Positions 51,541 through 62,152 of a stretch of 64,000 nucleotides of DNA are shown here, piece by piece. Source of the DNA: Aristolochia californica. Its lineage: Eukaryota; Streptophyta; Magnoliopsida; Piperales; Aristolochiaceae. The notes under the pieces are model-generated. The model was not told the DNA's origin. It made no database searches and saw only the letters and a program-made list of their open reading frames with translations. The translations under genes and the position numbers were made by a program. The stretch is from the NCBI GenBank assembly GCA_029961685.1, contig JARWKL010000008.1, positions 24,501,119-24,565,118 on the forward strand, given 5' to 3'. How positions within the stretch are numbered: the stretch's first letter is position 1; each line of letters opens with the position of its first letter.

Positions 51541-52240
51541 AAACAACCCACTTTTTTTGAATTATCTCTCTCGACATTTTCACATTTCCATTTTAGATGT
51601 TCAAATTTTTTTCGGATCCGAACTTGAATTTTAAATCTCCCATTTTTCTCGTAAACAAAAAAAATTACAGGCATAACAAAATGAATGCAAAAAGTTTTGG
51701 AAACTATTATAAATGTAAGTGAAGAAAATTATTTCACGCACTACAAATGAACTCCAAAGTTTTGTTATCTATGTTTGGGAAATTCCACTAGTACAACCCC
51801 TAATAATAACCTCGGTGGAATTTTATGGGAAAGGGATTTCAACCTGATCCTAACATGCATTAAATGTGTTGGATATGCATGCCAGAAACATATTGAGGAT
51901 GCAAGTGACCTAATGATCCAAAAATTTCAAGGAGTAGATAAAATAAATTCTCAAGTGATTGGATATTTACCTGAGCCAAACAACACACTTTTTGCCTATC
52001 CTTAAAAATCACAGATAGTTTTTGGAACTATCTCTCTTAGCATTTTTGCATTTCCATTTTGGATGTTCAAATTTTTTCAGATCCAAATATGAGTTTTCAC
52101 TCTTCCATTTTTCTCGTAAACAAAAAAGATATAAGGCATAACAAAAAGAAAATTTTAGAGTTCATGTATGCATAAAAATTTGAAAACGATAATAAATGTA
52201 AGTGAAGAAAATTATATCACGCACAAAAAATGAACTCCAA
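51060..52240 (+). repeat. Block D, copy 1 (repeated ~7.7 kb downstream), with an anchor-less unit
   Basis: This block matches about 58756-59950. Both have ttgtgtatttccattttagctattc, an anchor-region deletion (join at 51549-51560, cccactttttttgaattatc), ttcggatccgaacttgaatttt, ggatttcaacctgatcc, tagataaaataaatt, and ctgagccaaacaacacac. Copy 1 has also lost about 18 bp at 51680-51690, where aaaatgaatgcaaaaag skips the ttagagttcatg segment. Related gtgtatttccattttagc text also occurs near 35265. Confidence 0.82.
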
Positions 52241-53369
52241 GGTTATGTTATCCATGTTTGCGAAATTTCGCTAGTACAACCCCTAATAGTAAGCATGGTG
52301 GAATTTTAAGGGAAAGGGACTTGTAACTGATCCTAACATACTTAAAATGTGGTGGATATGCATGCAAGAAACATGTTGACGATGAGAGTGACCTAATGAT
52401 CCAAAAATTTCAAGGAATAGAAAAAATCAAATTTTCAAGTGGTTGGATATTTAATAGAGCCAGACAAACCACTTTTTTCCTATCCTAAAAAATCATAGAT
52501 ACTTTTTGAAATTATCTCTCTCAACATTTGTGCATTTCCATTTTAGATGTTCAAATTTTTTTTCAGATCCAAACTTGAGTTTTTACTCTCCCATTTTTCT
52601 CATAAACAAAAAAGATATAAGGCTTAACAAAATGAAAATTTTAGAGTTCATGTATGCAAAAAAATTTGAAAACTATAATAATTGTAAGTGAAGAAAATTA
52701 GTTCATGCACTAAAAATGAACTCCAAAGTCTTGTTATCCATGTTTGGGAAATTCCACAAGTACAACCCCTAATAATAAACTTGGTGGAATTTTAAAGGAA
52801 AGGGACTTCTAACTGATCCTAACATGCTTTAAATGTGTAGGATATGCATGCCAGAAACATGTTCAGGATGCAAGCGACCTAATAATCCAAAAATTTCAAG
52901 GAGTAGAAAAAATCAACTAGTCAAGTGGTTAGATATTAACCTGAGCCAAACAACCCACTTTTGCCTATCCTTAAAAATCACAGATACTTTTAGGAATTAT
53001 CTCTCTCAGCATTTGTGCATTTCTATTTAAGATGTTCAAATTTTTTTTCAGATCCAAACTTGTTTTTTCACCCTCCCATTTTTTTCATAAACAAAAAAGA
53101 AATACAATAACAAAATGAAAATTTTCGAGTTCATGTAGGCAAAAAAATTTGAAAACTATAATAATTATAAGTGAAGAAAATTATTTCACGCACTACAAAT
53201 GAACTCCAAGGTTTTGTTATCCATGTTTGGGAAATTCCACATCTACAACCCCTAATAATAAGATTGGTGGAATTTTAAAGGAAAGAGACTTCTAAAAGAT
53301 CCTAACATGCTTTAAATGTGGTGCATATGCGTGCCAGAAACCTGTTGAGGATGCAAGTGACCTAATGAT
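52241..53369 (+). repeat. Ordinary satellite units
   Basis: Anchors are at 52500 and 52985. The second unit carries tttcaccctcccattttttt, aaagaaatacaataac and attttcgagttcatg, a sublineage that recurs at about 57900-57975 and 61745-61820. Nothing but satellite is seen. Confidence 0.8.
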
Positions 53370-55640
53370 CCAAAATTTTCATGGTGTAGAAAAAATCAAA
53401 TTCTCAAGTGGTTACCAGAGCCAAACAACCCACTTTTTGCCTATCCTTAAAAATCAAAGTTACTTTTTGGAATTATCTCTCTCAGCATTTGTGCATTTCC
53501 ATTTTAGGTGTTCAAATTTTTTTTCAGATCCAAACTTGAGTTTTCACTCTCCCATTTTTCTGGTCAACAAAAACGTTATAAGGCATAACAAAATGAAAAT
53601 GTTAGACTTCATGTATGCAAAAAAATTTGAAAACAATAATAATTGTAAGTGAAGAAAATTATTTCACACACTAAAAATGAACTCCAAGGTTTTGTTATCC
53701 ATGTTTGGGAAATTCGACTTGTAAAACCACTAATTATAAGCTTGGTGGAATTTTATAGGAAAGGAACTTCTTACTGATCCTAACATGCTTTAAATGTGGT
53801 GGATATGCATACCAGAAACATGTTGAGGATGCAAGTGACCTAATAATTCAAAATTTTCAAGGAGTAGAAAAAATCAAATTCTCAAGTGGTTGGATATTTA
53901 CCAGAGCCAAACAACCCACTTTTTGCCTATCCTTAAAAATCACAGATACATTTTGGAATTATCTCTCTCAGAATTTGTGCATTTCCATTTCGGATGTTCA
54001 ATTTTTTTTCTCATCCAAACTTGAGTTTTCACTCTCCCATTTTTCTCGTAAACAAAAAATAAATAAGGCATAACAAAATGAAAATTTTAGAGTTCATGTA
54101 TGTAAAAAAATTTGAAAACTTTAATAAATGTAAGTGAAGAAAATTATATCACGCACCAAAAATGAACTCCAAGGTTTTGTTACCCATGTTTGGGAAATTC
54201 CACTAGTACAACCCTTAATAATAAGCTTGGTGGAATATTAAAGGAAAGGGTCTTCTAAGTGATCGTAACATGCTTTAAATGTGGGGATATGCATGCAAGA
54301 AATATGTTGAGGATGCAAGTGACCTAATGATCCAAAAATTTCAAGGAGTAGAAAAAATCAAATTCTCAAGTGGTTGGATATTTACCAGAGCCAAACAACG
54401 CACTTTTTGCCAATCCTTAAAAATCACAGATACATTTTGGAATTATCTCTCTCAGCATTTGTGCATTTCCATTTTAGGTGTTCAAAATTATTTTCAGATC
54501 CCAACTTGAGTTTTTACTCTCCCATTTTTCTCATAAACAAAAAAGATATAAGGCATAACAAAAAGAAAATTTTAGAATTCGTGTATGCAAAATAATTTGA
54601 AAACTATAATAATTTTAAGTGAAGAAAATTATTTTACGCACTAAGAATAAACTCCAAGGTTTTGTTATCCATGTTTGGCAAATTCCACTAGTACTAATAA
54701 TAAGCATGGTGGAATTTTATAGGAAAGGGACTTCAAACTGATCCTAATGTACTTTAAATGTGGTGGATATGCATGCAAGAAATATGTTGAGGATGCAAGT
54801 GACCTAATGATCCAAAAATTTCAAGGAGAAGAAAAAATCGAATTCTAAAGTTGTTGGATATTTACCAAAGCCAAATTACCCACTTTTTGCCTATCCTTAA
54901 AAATTAAAGATGCTTTTTTAAATTATCTCTCCCAGCATTTGTGCATTTCCATTTTAGATGTTCAAATTTTTTTTCTGAACCAAACTTGAGTTTTCACTCT
55001 TCCATTTTTCTCGTAAACAAAAATGATATCAGGCATTACAAAATGTAAATTATAGAGTTCATGTATGCAAAAAAATTTGAAAACTATAATAAACGTAAGT
55101 GAAGAAAATTATTTCACGCACTAAAAATGAACTCCAAGGTTTTGCTATCCATGTTTGGGTATTCTACTAGTACAACCCCTATTAATAAGCTTGGTGGAAT
55201 TTTATACGGAAGGGATTTCCAACTGATCCTAACATGCTTTAATTGTGGTGGATATGCATGCCAGAAACATGTTGAGGTTGCAAGTGACCTAATGATCCAA
55301 AAGTTTCAAGGATTAGAAAAAATCAAATTCTCAAGTTGTTGGATAGTTACCAGCGCCAAACAACACACTTTTTGCCTAGCCTTAAAAATCACAGATACTT
55401 TTTGGAATTATCTCTCTCAGCATTTGTGCATTTTCATTTTGGGTGTTCAAATTTTTTTTTCATATCCAAACTTGAGTTTTCATGCTCCCATTTTTCTCGT
55501 GTACAAAAAAGATATAAGGTATAACAAAATGAAAATTTTAGAGTTCATGTATGCAATAAAATTTGAAAACTATAACAAATGTAAGTGGAGAAAATTATAA
55601 CACGCACTAAAAACAAACTCCAAGGTTTTGTTATTCACGT
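53370..55640 (+). repeat. Block E, copy 1 (repeated ~8.2 kb downstream)
   Basis: Anchors 54431, 54911 and 55396 pair with 62633, 63114 and 63599 at 8202-8203 bp. Shared states are acaattt..catgg, gttacccatg, ggaatattaaaggaaagggt, gtgatcgtaacatgc, gcaagaaatatgttgagg, gcaaattccac followed by agtactaataat (a loss of about 8 bp near 54693 and 62896), gatatcaggcattac, and gatataaggtataac. The 53461 unit lacks 8 bp at 53411 (caagtggttaccagag), a loss flanked by direct 'tt'. Confidence 0.82.
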
Positions 55641-57359
55641 TTGGGAAATTCCACTAGTACAACCCCTAATAATAAGCTTGGTGGAATTTTAAAGGAAAGG
55701 GACTTCTAACAGATCCTAACATGCTTTAATGTGGTGGATATGCATGCAAGAAACATATTGAAGATGCAAGTGACCTAATGATAAAAAAATTTCAAGGAGT
55801 AGAAAAAATCAAATTCTCAAGTGGTTGGATATTTACCTGAGCCAAACAACCCACTTTTTGCATATCCTAAAAAAACATAGATAGTTTTTGGAATTATCTC
55901 TCTCGGCATTTGTGCATTTCCAGTTTAGATTATCAATTTGTTTTTTTAAATCCAAACTTGAGTTTTCACTCTCCCATTTTTCTCATTAACAAAAAACATA
56001 TAAGGCATAAAAAAATGAAAATTTTAGAGTTCATGTATGAAAAAAATTTGAAAACTATAATTTTTAACTGAAGAAATTTATTTCACGCACTCAAAATGAA
56101 CTCAATGGTTTTGTTATCCATGTTTGGGAAATTCCACTAGTATAACCCTTAATAATAAGCTTGGTGGAATTTTATAGGAAATGTTCTTCTAACTGATCCT
56201 AATAAGCTTTAAATGTTGTGGATATGCATGCCAGAAACATGTTGAGGATGCAAGATTCCTAATGATCCAAAATTTTCAAGGAGTTGAAAAAATCAAATTC
56301 TCAAGTGGTTGGATATTTACAAGAGCCAACCAACTTACTTTTTGCCTAAGCTTTAAAATCACAGATACTTTTTGGAATTATCTCTCTCAGCATTTGTGCA
56401 TTTCAATTTTGGATGTTCAAATTTTTTTTCAGATCCAAACTTGACTTTTCACTCTCCCATTTTTCTTGTAAACAAAAAAGATATAAGGCAAATAGATCGC
56501 AACAAAATGAAAAGTTTAGAGTTCATGTATGCAAAGAAATTTGAAAAATACAATAAATGTAAGTGAAGAAAATTATTTCACACACTAAAAATGAACTCCA
56601 AGGTTTTGTCATCCATGATTGGGAAATTCGACTAGTACCACCCCTGACAATATCTTGGTGGAATTTTATAGGAAAGGGACTTCTAAGGGATCCTAACATG
56701 CTTTAAATGTGGAGGATATGCGTTCCATAAACTTGTTGAGGATGCAAGTGACCTAATGATCCAAAAATTTGAAGGAGTAGAAAAAATCAAATTCTCAAGT
56801 GGTTGGATATTTACTAGAGCCAAACAACCCACTTTTTGCCTATCCTTAAAAATCACAGATACTTTTTGGAATTATCTCTCTCAGTATTTGTGCATTTCCA
56901 TTTTAGATATTCAAAATATTTTTCAGATCCAAACTTGAGTACTCACACTCCCATTTTTCTCGTAAACAAAAAAGATATCAGGCATAGAAAAATGAAAATT
57001 TTAGAGTTCGTGTATGCAAATAAATTTGAAACTATAATAAATGTAAGTGAAGAAAATTATTTCACGCACTAAAAATGATCTCCAAGATTTTGTTATCCAT
57101 GTTTGAGAAATTCCACCAGTACAACCCCTAATAATAAGCTTGGTGGAATTTTATAGGAAAGGGATTGCCAACTGATCCTAACATGCTTTAAATGTAGTGG
57201 ATATGCATCCCAGAACATGTTGAGGACGCAAGTGACCTAATGACACAAAATTTTCGAGTAGAAAAAATCAAATTCTCAAGTGGTTGGATATTTACCAGAG
57301 CCAAACAACACACTTTTTTCCTATCTTTAAAAATCATAGATACTTTTTCCAATTATCTC
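55641..57359 (+). repeat. Ordinary satellite units between blocks E and F
   Basis: Anchors are at 55880, 56366, 56860 and 57341. The unit at 56366-56859 has the 9-bp insertion (near 56488) and is 494 bp. It is the only insertion unit seen after about 48.8 kb. No gene is seen. Confidence 0.82.
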
Positions 57360-58305
57360 TCTAAGCATTTGTGCATTTCCATTTTGGATGTTCAAATTTT
57401 TTTTCAGATCCAAACATGAGTTTACACTCTCCCATTTTTCTCGTAAAGAAAAAAGATATAAGGCATAACAAAATGAAAATTTTAGAGATCATGTATGCAA
57501 AAAAATTTGAAAACTATAATAATTGTAAGTGAAGAAAATTATTTCATGCACTAAAAATGAACTCTAAGGTCTTGTTATCCATGTTTAGGAAATTCCACAA
57601 GTACAACCCCTAATAATACACTTGGTGGAATTTTAAAGGAAAGGGACTTCGAACTGATCCTAACATGCTTTAAATGTGGGGGATATGCATGCCAGAAACA
57701 TGTTCAAGAAGCAAGTGACCTAATGATCCAAAAATTTCAAGGAGTAGAAAAAAACAACTAGTCAAGTAGTTGGATATTAACCTGAGCCAAACAACCCACT
57801 TTTTGCCTATCCTTAAAAATCACAGATACTTTTAAGAATTATCTCTCTCAGCACTTGTGCATTTCTATTTTACATCTTCAAATTTTTTTTCAGATCCAAA
57901 CTTGTGTTTTCACTCTCCCATTTTTTTCATAAACAAACAATAAATAACATCACAAAATGAAAATTTTCGAGTTCATGTATGCAAAAAAATTTGAAAACTA
58001 TAATAATTATAAGTGAAGAAAATTATTTCACGCACTACAAATGAACTCCAAGGTTTTGTTATCCATGTTTGGGAAATTCCACAAGTACAACCCCTAATAA
58101 TAAGCTTGGTGGAATTTTAAAGGAAAGGGACTTCTAACTGATCCTAACATGCTTTAAATGTGGTGGATATGCGTGCCAGACACCTGTTGAGGATGCAAGT
58201 GACGTAATGATCCAAAATTTTCATGGAGTAGAAAAAATCAAGTTCTCAAGTGGTTGGATATTTACCAGAGCCAAACAACCCACTTTTTGCCTATCCATAA
58301 AAATC
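57360..58305 (+). repeat. Dimeric block F, copy 1 (repeated 3846-3847 bp downstream)
   Basis: Two monomers match 61206-62152. Both have ccaaacatgagtttacac, cgtaaagaaaaaagatat, ctctaaggtcttgttatcc, aataatacacttggtgg, catgttcaagaa, aaaaaacaactagtcaag, ttctattttacatcttc, tttcataaacaa, attttcgagttc, and ccaaaattttcatggag. Identity by eye is very high, with roughly 20 differences in about 945 bp. Confidence 0.88.
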
Positions 58306-58755
58306 ACAGATAGTTGTTTTGAATTATCTCTCTCAGAATTTGTGCATTCCCATTTTAGATGTTCAATTTTTTTTTCAGATCCAAACCTGAGTTTTCACAT
58401 TCCCATTTTTCTCGAAAAAAAAAAGATATAAGGCATAACAAAGTGAAAATTTTAGAGTTCATGTATGCAAAAAAAATTGAAAACTATAATAAATGTAAGT
58501 GAAGAAAATTATTCCAGGCACTAAAAATGAACTCGAAGGTTTTGTTATCCATGTTTGGGAAATTCCACTAGTACAACCCTAATAATAAGCTTGGTGGAAT
58601 TTTATAGGAAATAAATTTCTAACTCCCAAACATGCTTTAAATGGGGTGGATATGCAAGCTAGAAACATGTTGAGGATGCAAGTGACCTAATGATCAAAAA
58701 ATTTCAAGGAGAAGAAATAATCAAATTATCAAGTGGTTGAAAATTTACCAGAGCC

Positions 58756-59950
58756 AAACAACCCACATTTGGCCTATCCTTAAAAATCACAGATACTTAT
58801 TGGAATTATCTCTCACAGATGTTGTGTATTTCCATTTTAGCTATTCAAAATTTTTTTCGGATCCAAACTTTTGTTTTCACTCTCCCATTTTTCTCCTAAA
58901 CAAAAAAGATATAAGGCATAACAAAATGAAAATTTTAGAGTTTATGTATGCAAAACAATTTGAAAACTATAATAATTCTAAGTGAAGAAAATTATTTCAC
59001 GCAATAAAAAAGAACTCCAAGGTTTTGTTATCCATGTATGGGAAATTCCACTAGTGCAACGCCTAATAATAAGCTTGGGGGAATTTTGAAGGAAAGGGAC
59101 TTCTAACTGATCCTAACATGCTTTAAATGTGGAGGATATGCAAGCTGGAAACATGTTGAGGATGAAGTGACCTAATGATCCAAAAATTTCAAGGAGTAGA
59201 AATATTAAATTCTCAAGTGGATGGATATTTATTAGAGACAAACAACCCACTTTTTGGAATTATCTCTCTCGGCATTTTTGCATTACCATTTTAGATGTTC
59301 AAATTTTTTTCGGATCCGAACTTGAATTTTCACTCTCCCATTTTTCTCGTAAACAAAAAAGATTACAGACATAACAAAATGAAAATTTTAGAGTTCATGT
59401 ATGCAAAAAAATTTGAAAACTATTATAAATGTAAGTGAAGAAAATTATTTCACGCACTACAAATGAACTCCAAGGTTTTGTTATCTATGTGTGGGAAATT
59501 CCACTAGGACAACCCCTAATAATAAGCTCGGTGGAATTTTATAGGAAAGGGATTTCAACCTGATCCTAACTTGCATTAAATGTGGTGGATATGCATGCCA
59601 GAAACATGTTGAGGATGCAAGTGACCTAATGATCTAAAAATTTCAAGGTGTAGATAAAATAAATTTTCAAGTGGTTGGATATTTACCTGAGCCAAACAAC
59701 ACACTTTTTGTCTATCCTTAAAAATCACACATAGTTTTTGGAATTATCTCTCTTAGCATTTGTGCATTTCCATTTTGGATGTTCAAATTTTTTGTCAGAT
59801 CCAAACATGAGTTTTCACTCTCCCATTTTTCTCGTAAACAAAAAAGATATAAGGCATAACAAAATGAAAATTTTAGAGTTCATGTATGCAAAAAAAATTG
59901 GAAACTATAATAAATGTAAGTGAATAAAATTATTTCACGCACCAAAAATG
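58756..59950 (+). repeat. Block D, copy 2, with an anchor-less unit
   Basis: Counterpart of 51060-52240. Here the anchor-region join is at about 59250-59262 (cccactttttggaattatc), an in-register loss of about 28 bp between two 'cttttt' words. The joins in the two copies are close but not letter-identical, so this may be one deletion that later changed, or two independent slippages at the same direct repeat. Confidence 0.8.
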
Positions 59951-60217
59951 AACTCCATGGTTTTGTTATCCATGTTTGGGAAATTCCACTAGTACAACCC
60001 CTAATAAAAAGCTTGGTGGAATTTTAAAGGAAAGGCACTTCTAACTGATCCTAACATGCTTTAAATGTGGTGGATATGCATGCCAGAAACTTGTTGAGGT
60101 TGCAAGTGACCTAATGATCAAAAAATTTCAAGGAGTAGAAAAAAGCAAATTCTTAAGTGGTTGGATATTTTCCAGTGCCAAAAGACACACTTTTTGCCTA
60201 TCCTTAAAAATCATAGA
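59732..60217 (+). repeat. Representative full-length satellite monomer (486 bp)
   Basis: Chosen as a typical unit of the common length class, running from one anchor to the next. Landmarks inside it: T-rich tract and cag near 59788-59798; A-run at 59839-59845; gtaagt at 59916-59921; cacgcac near 59936-59942; inverted-repeat arms at 59981-59989 and 60016-60024; HindIII site at 60009-60014; SphI site gcatgc at 60078-60083; gttgaggttgcaag near 60093-60106. Compared with most neighbours it has a T-to-G change in the poly-T tract and 'ccagtgccaaaagacacac' in place of the usual 'ccagagccaaacaacccac', a variant shared with the unit near 61140. The unit start is arbitrary, since a tandem repeat has no natural start. 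Confidence 0.9.
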
Positions 60218-61205
60218 TACTTTTTGGAAATATCTCTCTCAGCGTTTGTGCTTTTCCATTTTGGGTGTTCAAATTTTTTTTCAGATCCCTACTTGAGTTT
60301 TCACTCTCCCATTTTTCTTGTAAACAAAAAAGATATAAGGCATAACAAATGAAAAATTTTAGAGTTCGTGTATGCAAATAAAATTGAAAACAATAATAAA
60401 TGTAAGTGAAGAAATTTATATCACACACTAAAAACAAACTCCAAGGTTTTTTATCAATGTTTGGGAAATTCCACTAGTACAACCCCTAATAAAATGCTTG
60501 GTGGAATTTTAAAGGAAAGGGACTTCTAACTGATCCTAACATGTTTAAATGTGGTGGATATGCATGTATAAAACATGTTGAGGAAGCAAATGACCTAATG
60601 ATCTAAAAATTTCAAGGAGTAGAAAAAATCAAATTCTCAAATGGTTGGATATTTACTAGACCCAAAGAACCCACTTTTTATCTATCCTTAAAAATCACAG
60701 ATACTTTTTGGAATTATCTCTCTCAGCATATGTGCATTTCCATTTTAGATGTTCAAATTTTTTTTTCAGATCCAAAATTGAGTTTTCACTCTCCCATTTT
60801 TCGTAAACAAAATAGACATAAGGCATAACAAAATGAAAATTATAGAGTTCACGTATGGAAAAAAAATTGGAAACTATAATAAATGTAAGTGAATAAAATT
60901 ATTTCACGCACTAAAAATGAACTCCAAGGTTTTGTTATCCATGTTTGGGAAATTCTACTAGTACAACCCCTAATAATAAGCTTGGTGGAATTTTATAGGG
61001 AAGGGATTTCCAACTGATCCTAACATACTTTAAATGTGGTGGATATGCATGCCAGAAACATGTTGAGGTTGCAAATGACCTAATGATCCAAAATTTTCAA
61101 GGAGTAGAAACAATAATATTCTTAAGTGGTTGGATATTTACCAGAGCCAAAAGATACACTTTTTACCTATCCTTAAAAATCATAGATATTTTTTGGAATT
61201 ATCTC
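59951..61205 (+). repeat. Ordinary satellite units between blocks D and F
   Basis: Anchors are at 60218, 60702 and 61187. Units near 60180 and 61150 share the 'ccaaaaga.acac' variant in place of ccaaacaacccac. The 60218 unit carries aaaaacaaactcc, also found near 55612. No gene is seen. Confidence 0.82.
59981..60024. repeat. Conserved 9-bp inverted repeat around the HindIII site of the monomer (example copy)
   Basis: The left arm aaattccac (59981-59989) and right arm gtggaattt (60016-60024) are perfect reverse complements with a 26-nt spacer that holds the SpeI-like tagta motif and aagctt. The same pair is present in most monomers, for example near 5368/5400, 13573/13591 and 47978/47998. The arms could form a hairpin or cruciform, or be a dimeric protein site. 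In one subfamily (near 19250, 31150, 37230, 42600 and 45515) both arms change together, to acattccac and gtggatttt, without restoring pairing. This argues against strong selection for the stem. Confidence 0.6.
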
Positions 61206-62152
61206 TCTAAGCATTTGTGCATTTCCATTTTGGATGTTCAAAAATTTTTTCAGATCCAAACATGAGTTTACACTCTCCCATTTTTCTCGTAAAGAAAAAA
61301 GATATAAGGCATAACAAAATGAAAATTTTAGAGTTCATGTATGCAAAAAAAATTTGAAAACTATAATAATTTTAAGTGAAGAAAATTATTTCATGCACTA
61401 AAAATGAACTCTAAGGTCTTGTTATCCATGTTTGGGAAATTCCAAAAGTACAACCCCTAATAATACACTTGGTGGAATTTTAAAGGAAAGGGACTTCTAA
61501 CTGATCCTAACATGCTTTAAATGTGGGGGATATGCATGCCAGAAACATGTTCAAGAAACAAGTGACCTAATGATCTAAAAATTTCAAGGAGTAGAAAAAA
61601 ACAACTAGTCAAGTGGTTGGATATTAACCTGAGCCAAGCAACCCACTTTTTGCCTATCCTTAAAAATCACAGATACTTTTAGGAATTATCTCTCTCAGCA
61701 CTTGTGCATTTCTATTTTACATCTTCAAATTTTTTTTCAGATCCAAACTTGTGTTTTCACTTTCCCATTTTTTTCATAAACAAAAAATAAATAACACCAC
61801 AAAATGAAAATTTTCGAGTTCATGTATGCTAAAAAATTTGAAAACTATAATAATTATAAGGGAAGAAAATTATTTCACGCACTACAAATGAACTCCAAGG
61901 TTTTTTTATCCATGTTTGGGAAATTCCACAAGTACAACCCCTAATAATAAGCTTGGTGGAATTTTAAAGGAAAGGGACTTCTAACTGATCCTAACATGCT
62001 TTAAATGTGGTGGATATGCGTGCCAAAAACCTGTTGAGGATGCAAGTGACGTAATGATCCAAAATTTTCATGGAGTAGAAAAAATCAAATTCTCAAGTGG
62101 TTGGATATTTACCAGAGCCAAACAACCCACTTTTTGCCTATCCTTAAAAATC
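61206..62152 (+). repeat. Dimeric block F, copy 2
   Basis: Counterpart of 57360-58305 at offset 3846-3847 bp. Private differences include ttcaaaaatttttt against ttcaaatttttttt in the T-tract, and taagggaag against taagtgaag in the gtaagt-type motif. It runs directly into block E copy 2. Confidence 0.88.

Noticed and set aside
55127..55600. Longest ORF (157 codons) as a possible gene.
   Set aside because: It spans one monomer by chance loss of the usual stops. The homologous stretch at 63330-63800 is interrupted, and the protein text is just the concatenated frames of the repeat.
59732..60217. Subdividing the monomer into three ~160-bp ancestral repeats (nucleosome-sized units).
   Set aside because: I saw no convincing similarity between thirds of the monomer beyond shared A/T runs. 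A self-alignment of the consensus would decide.
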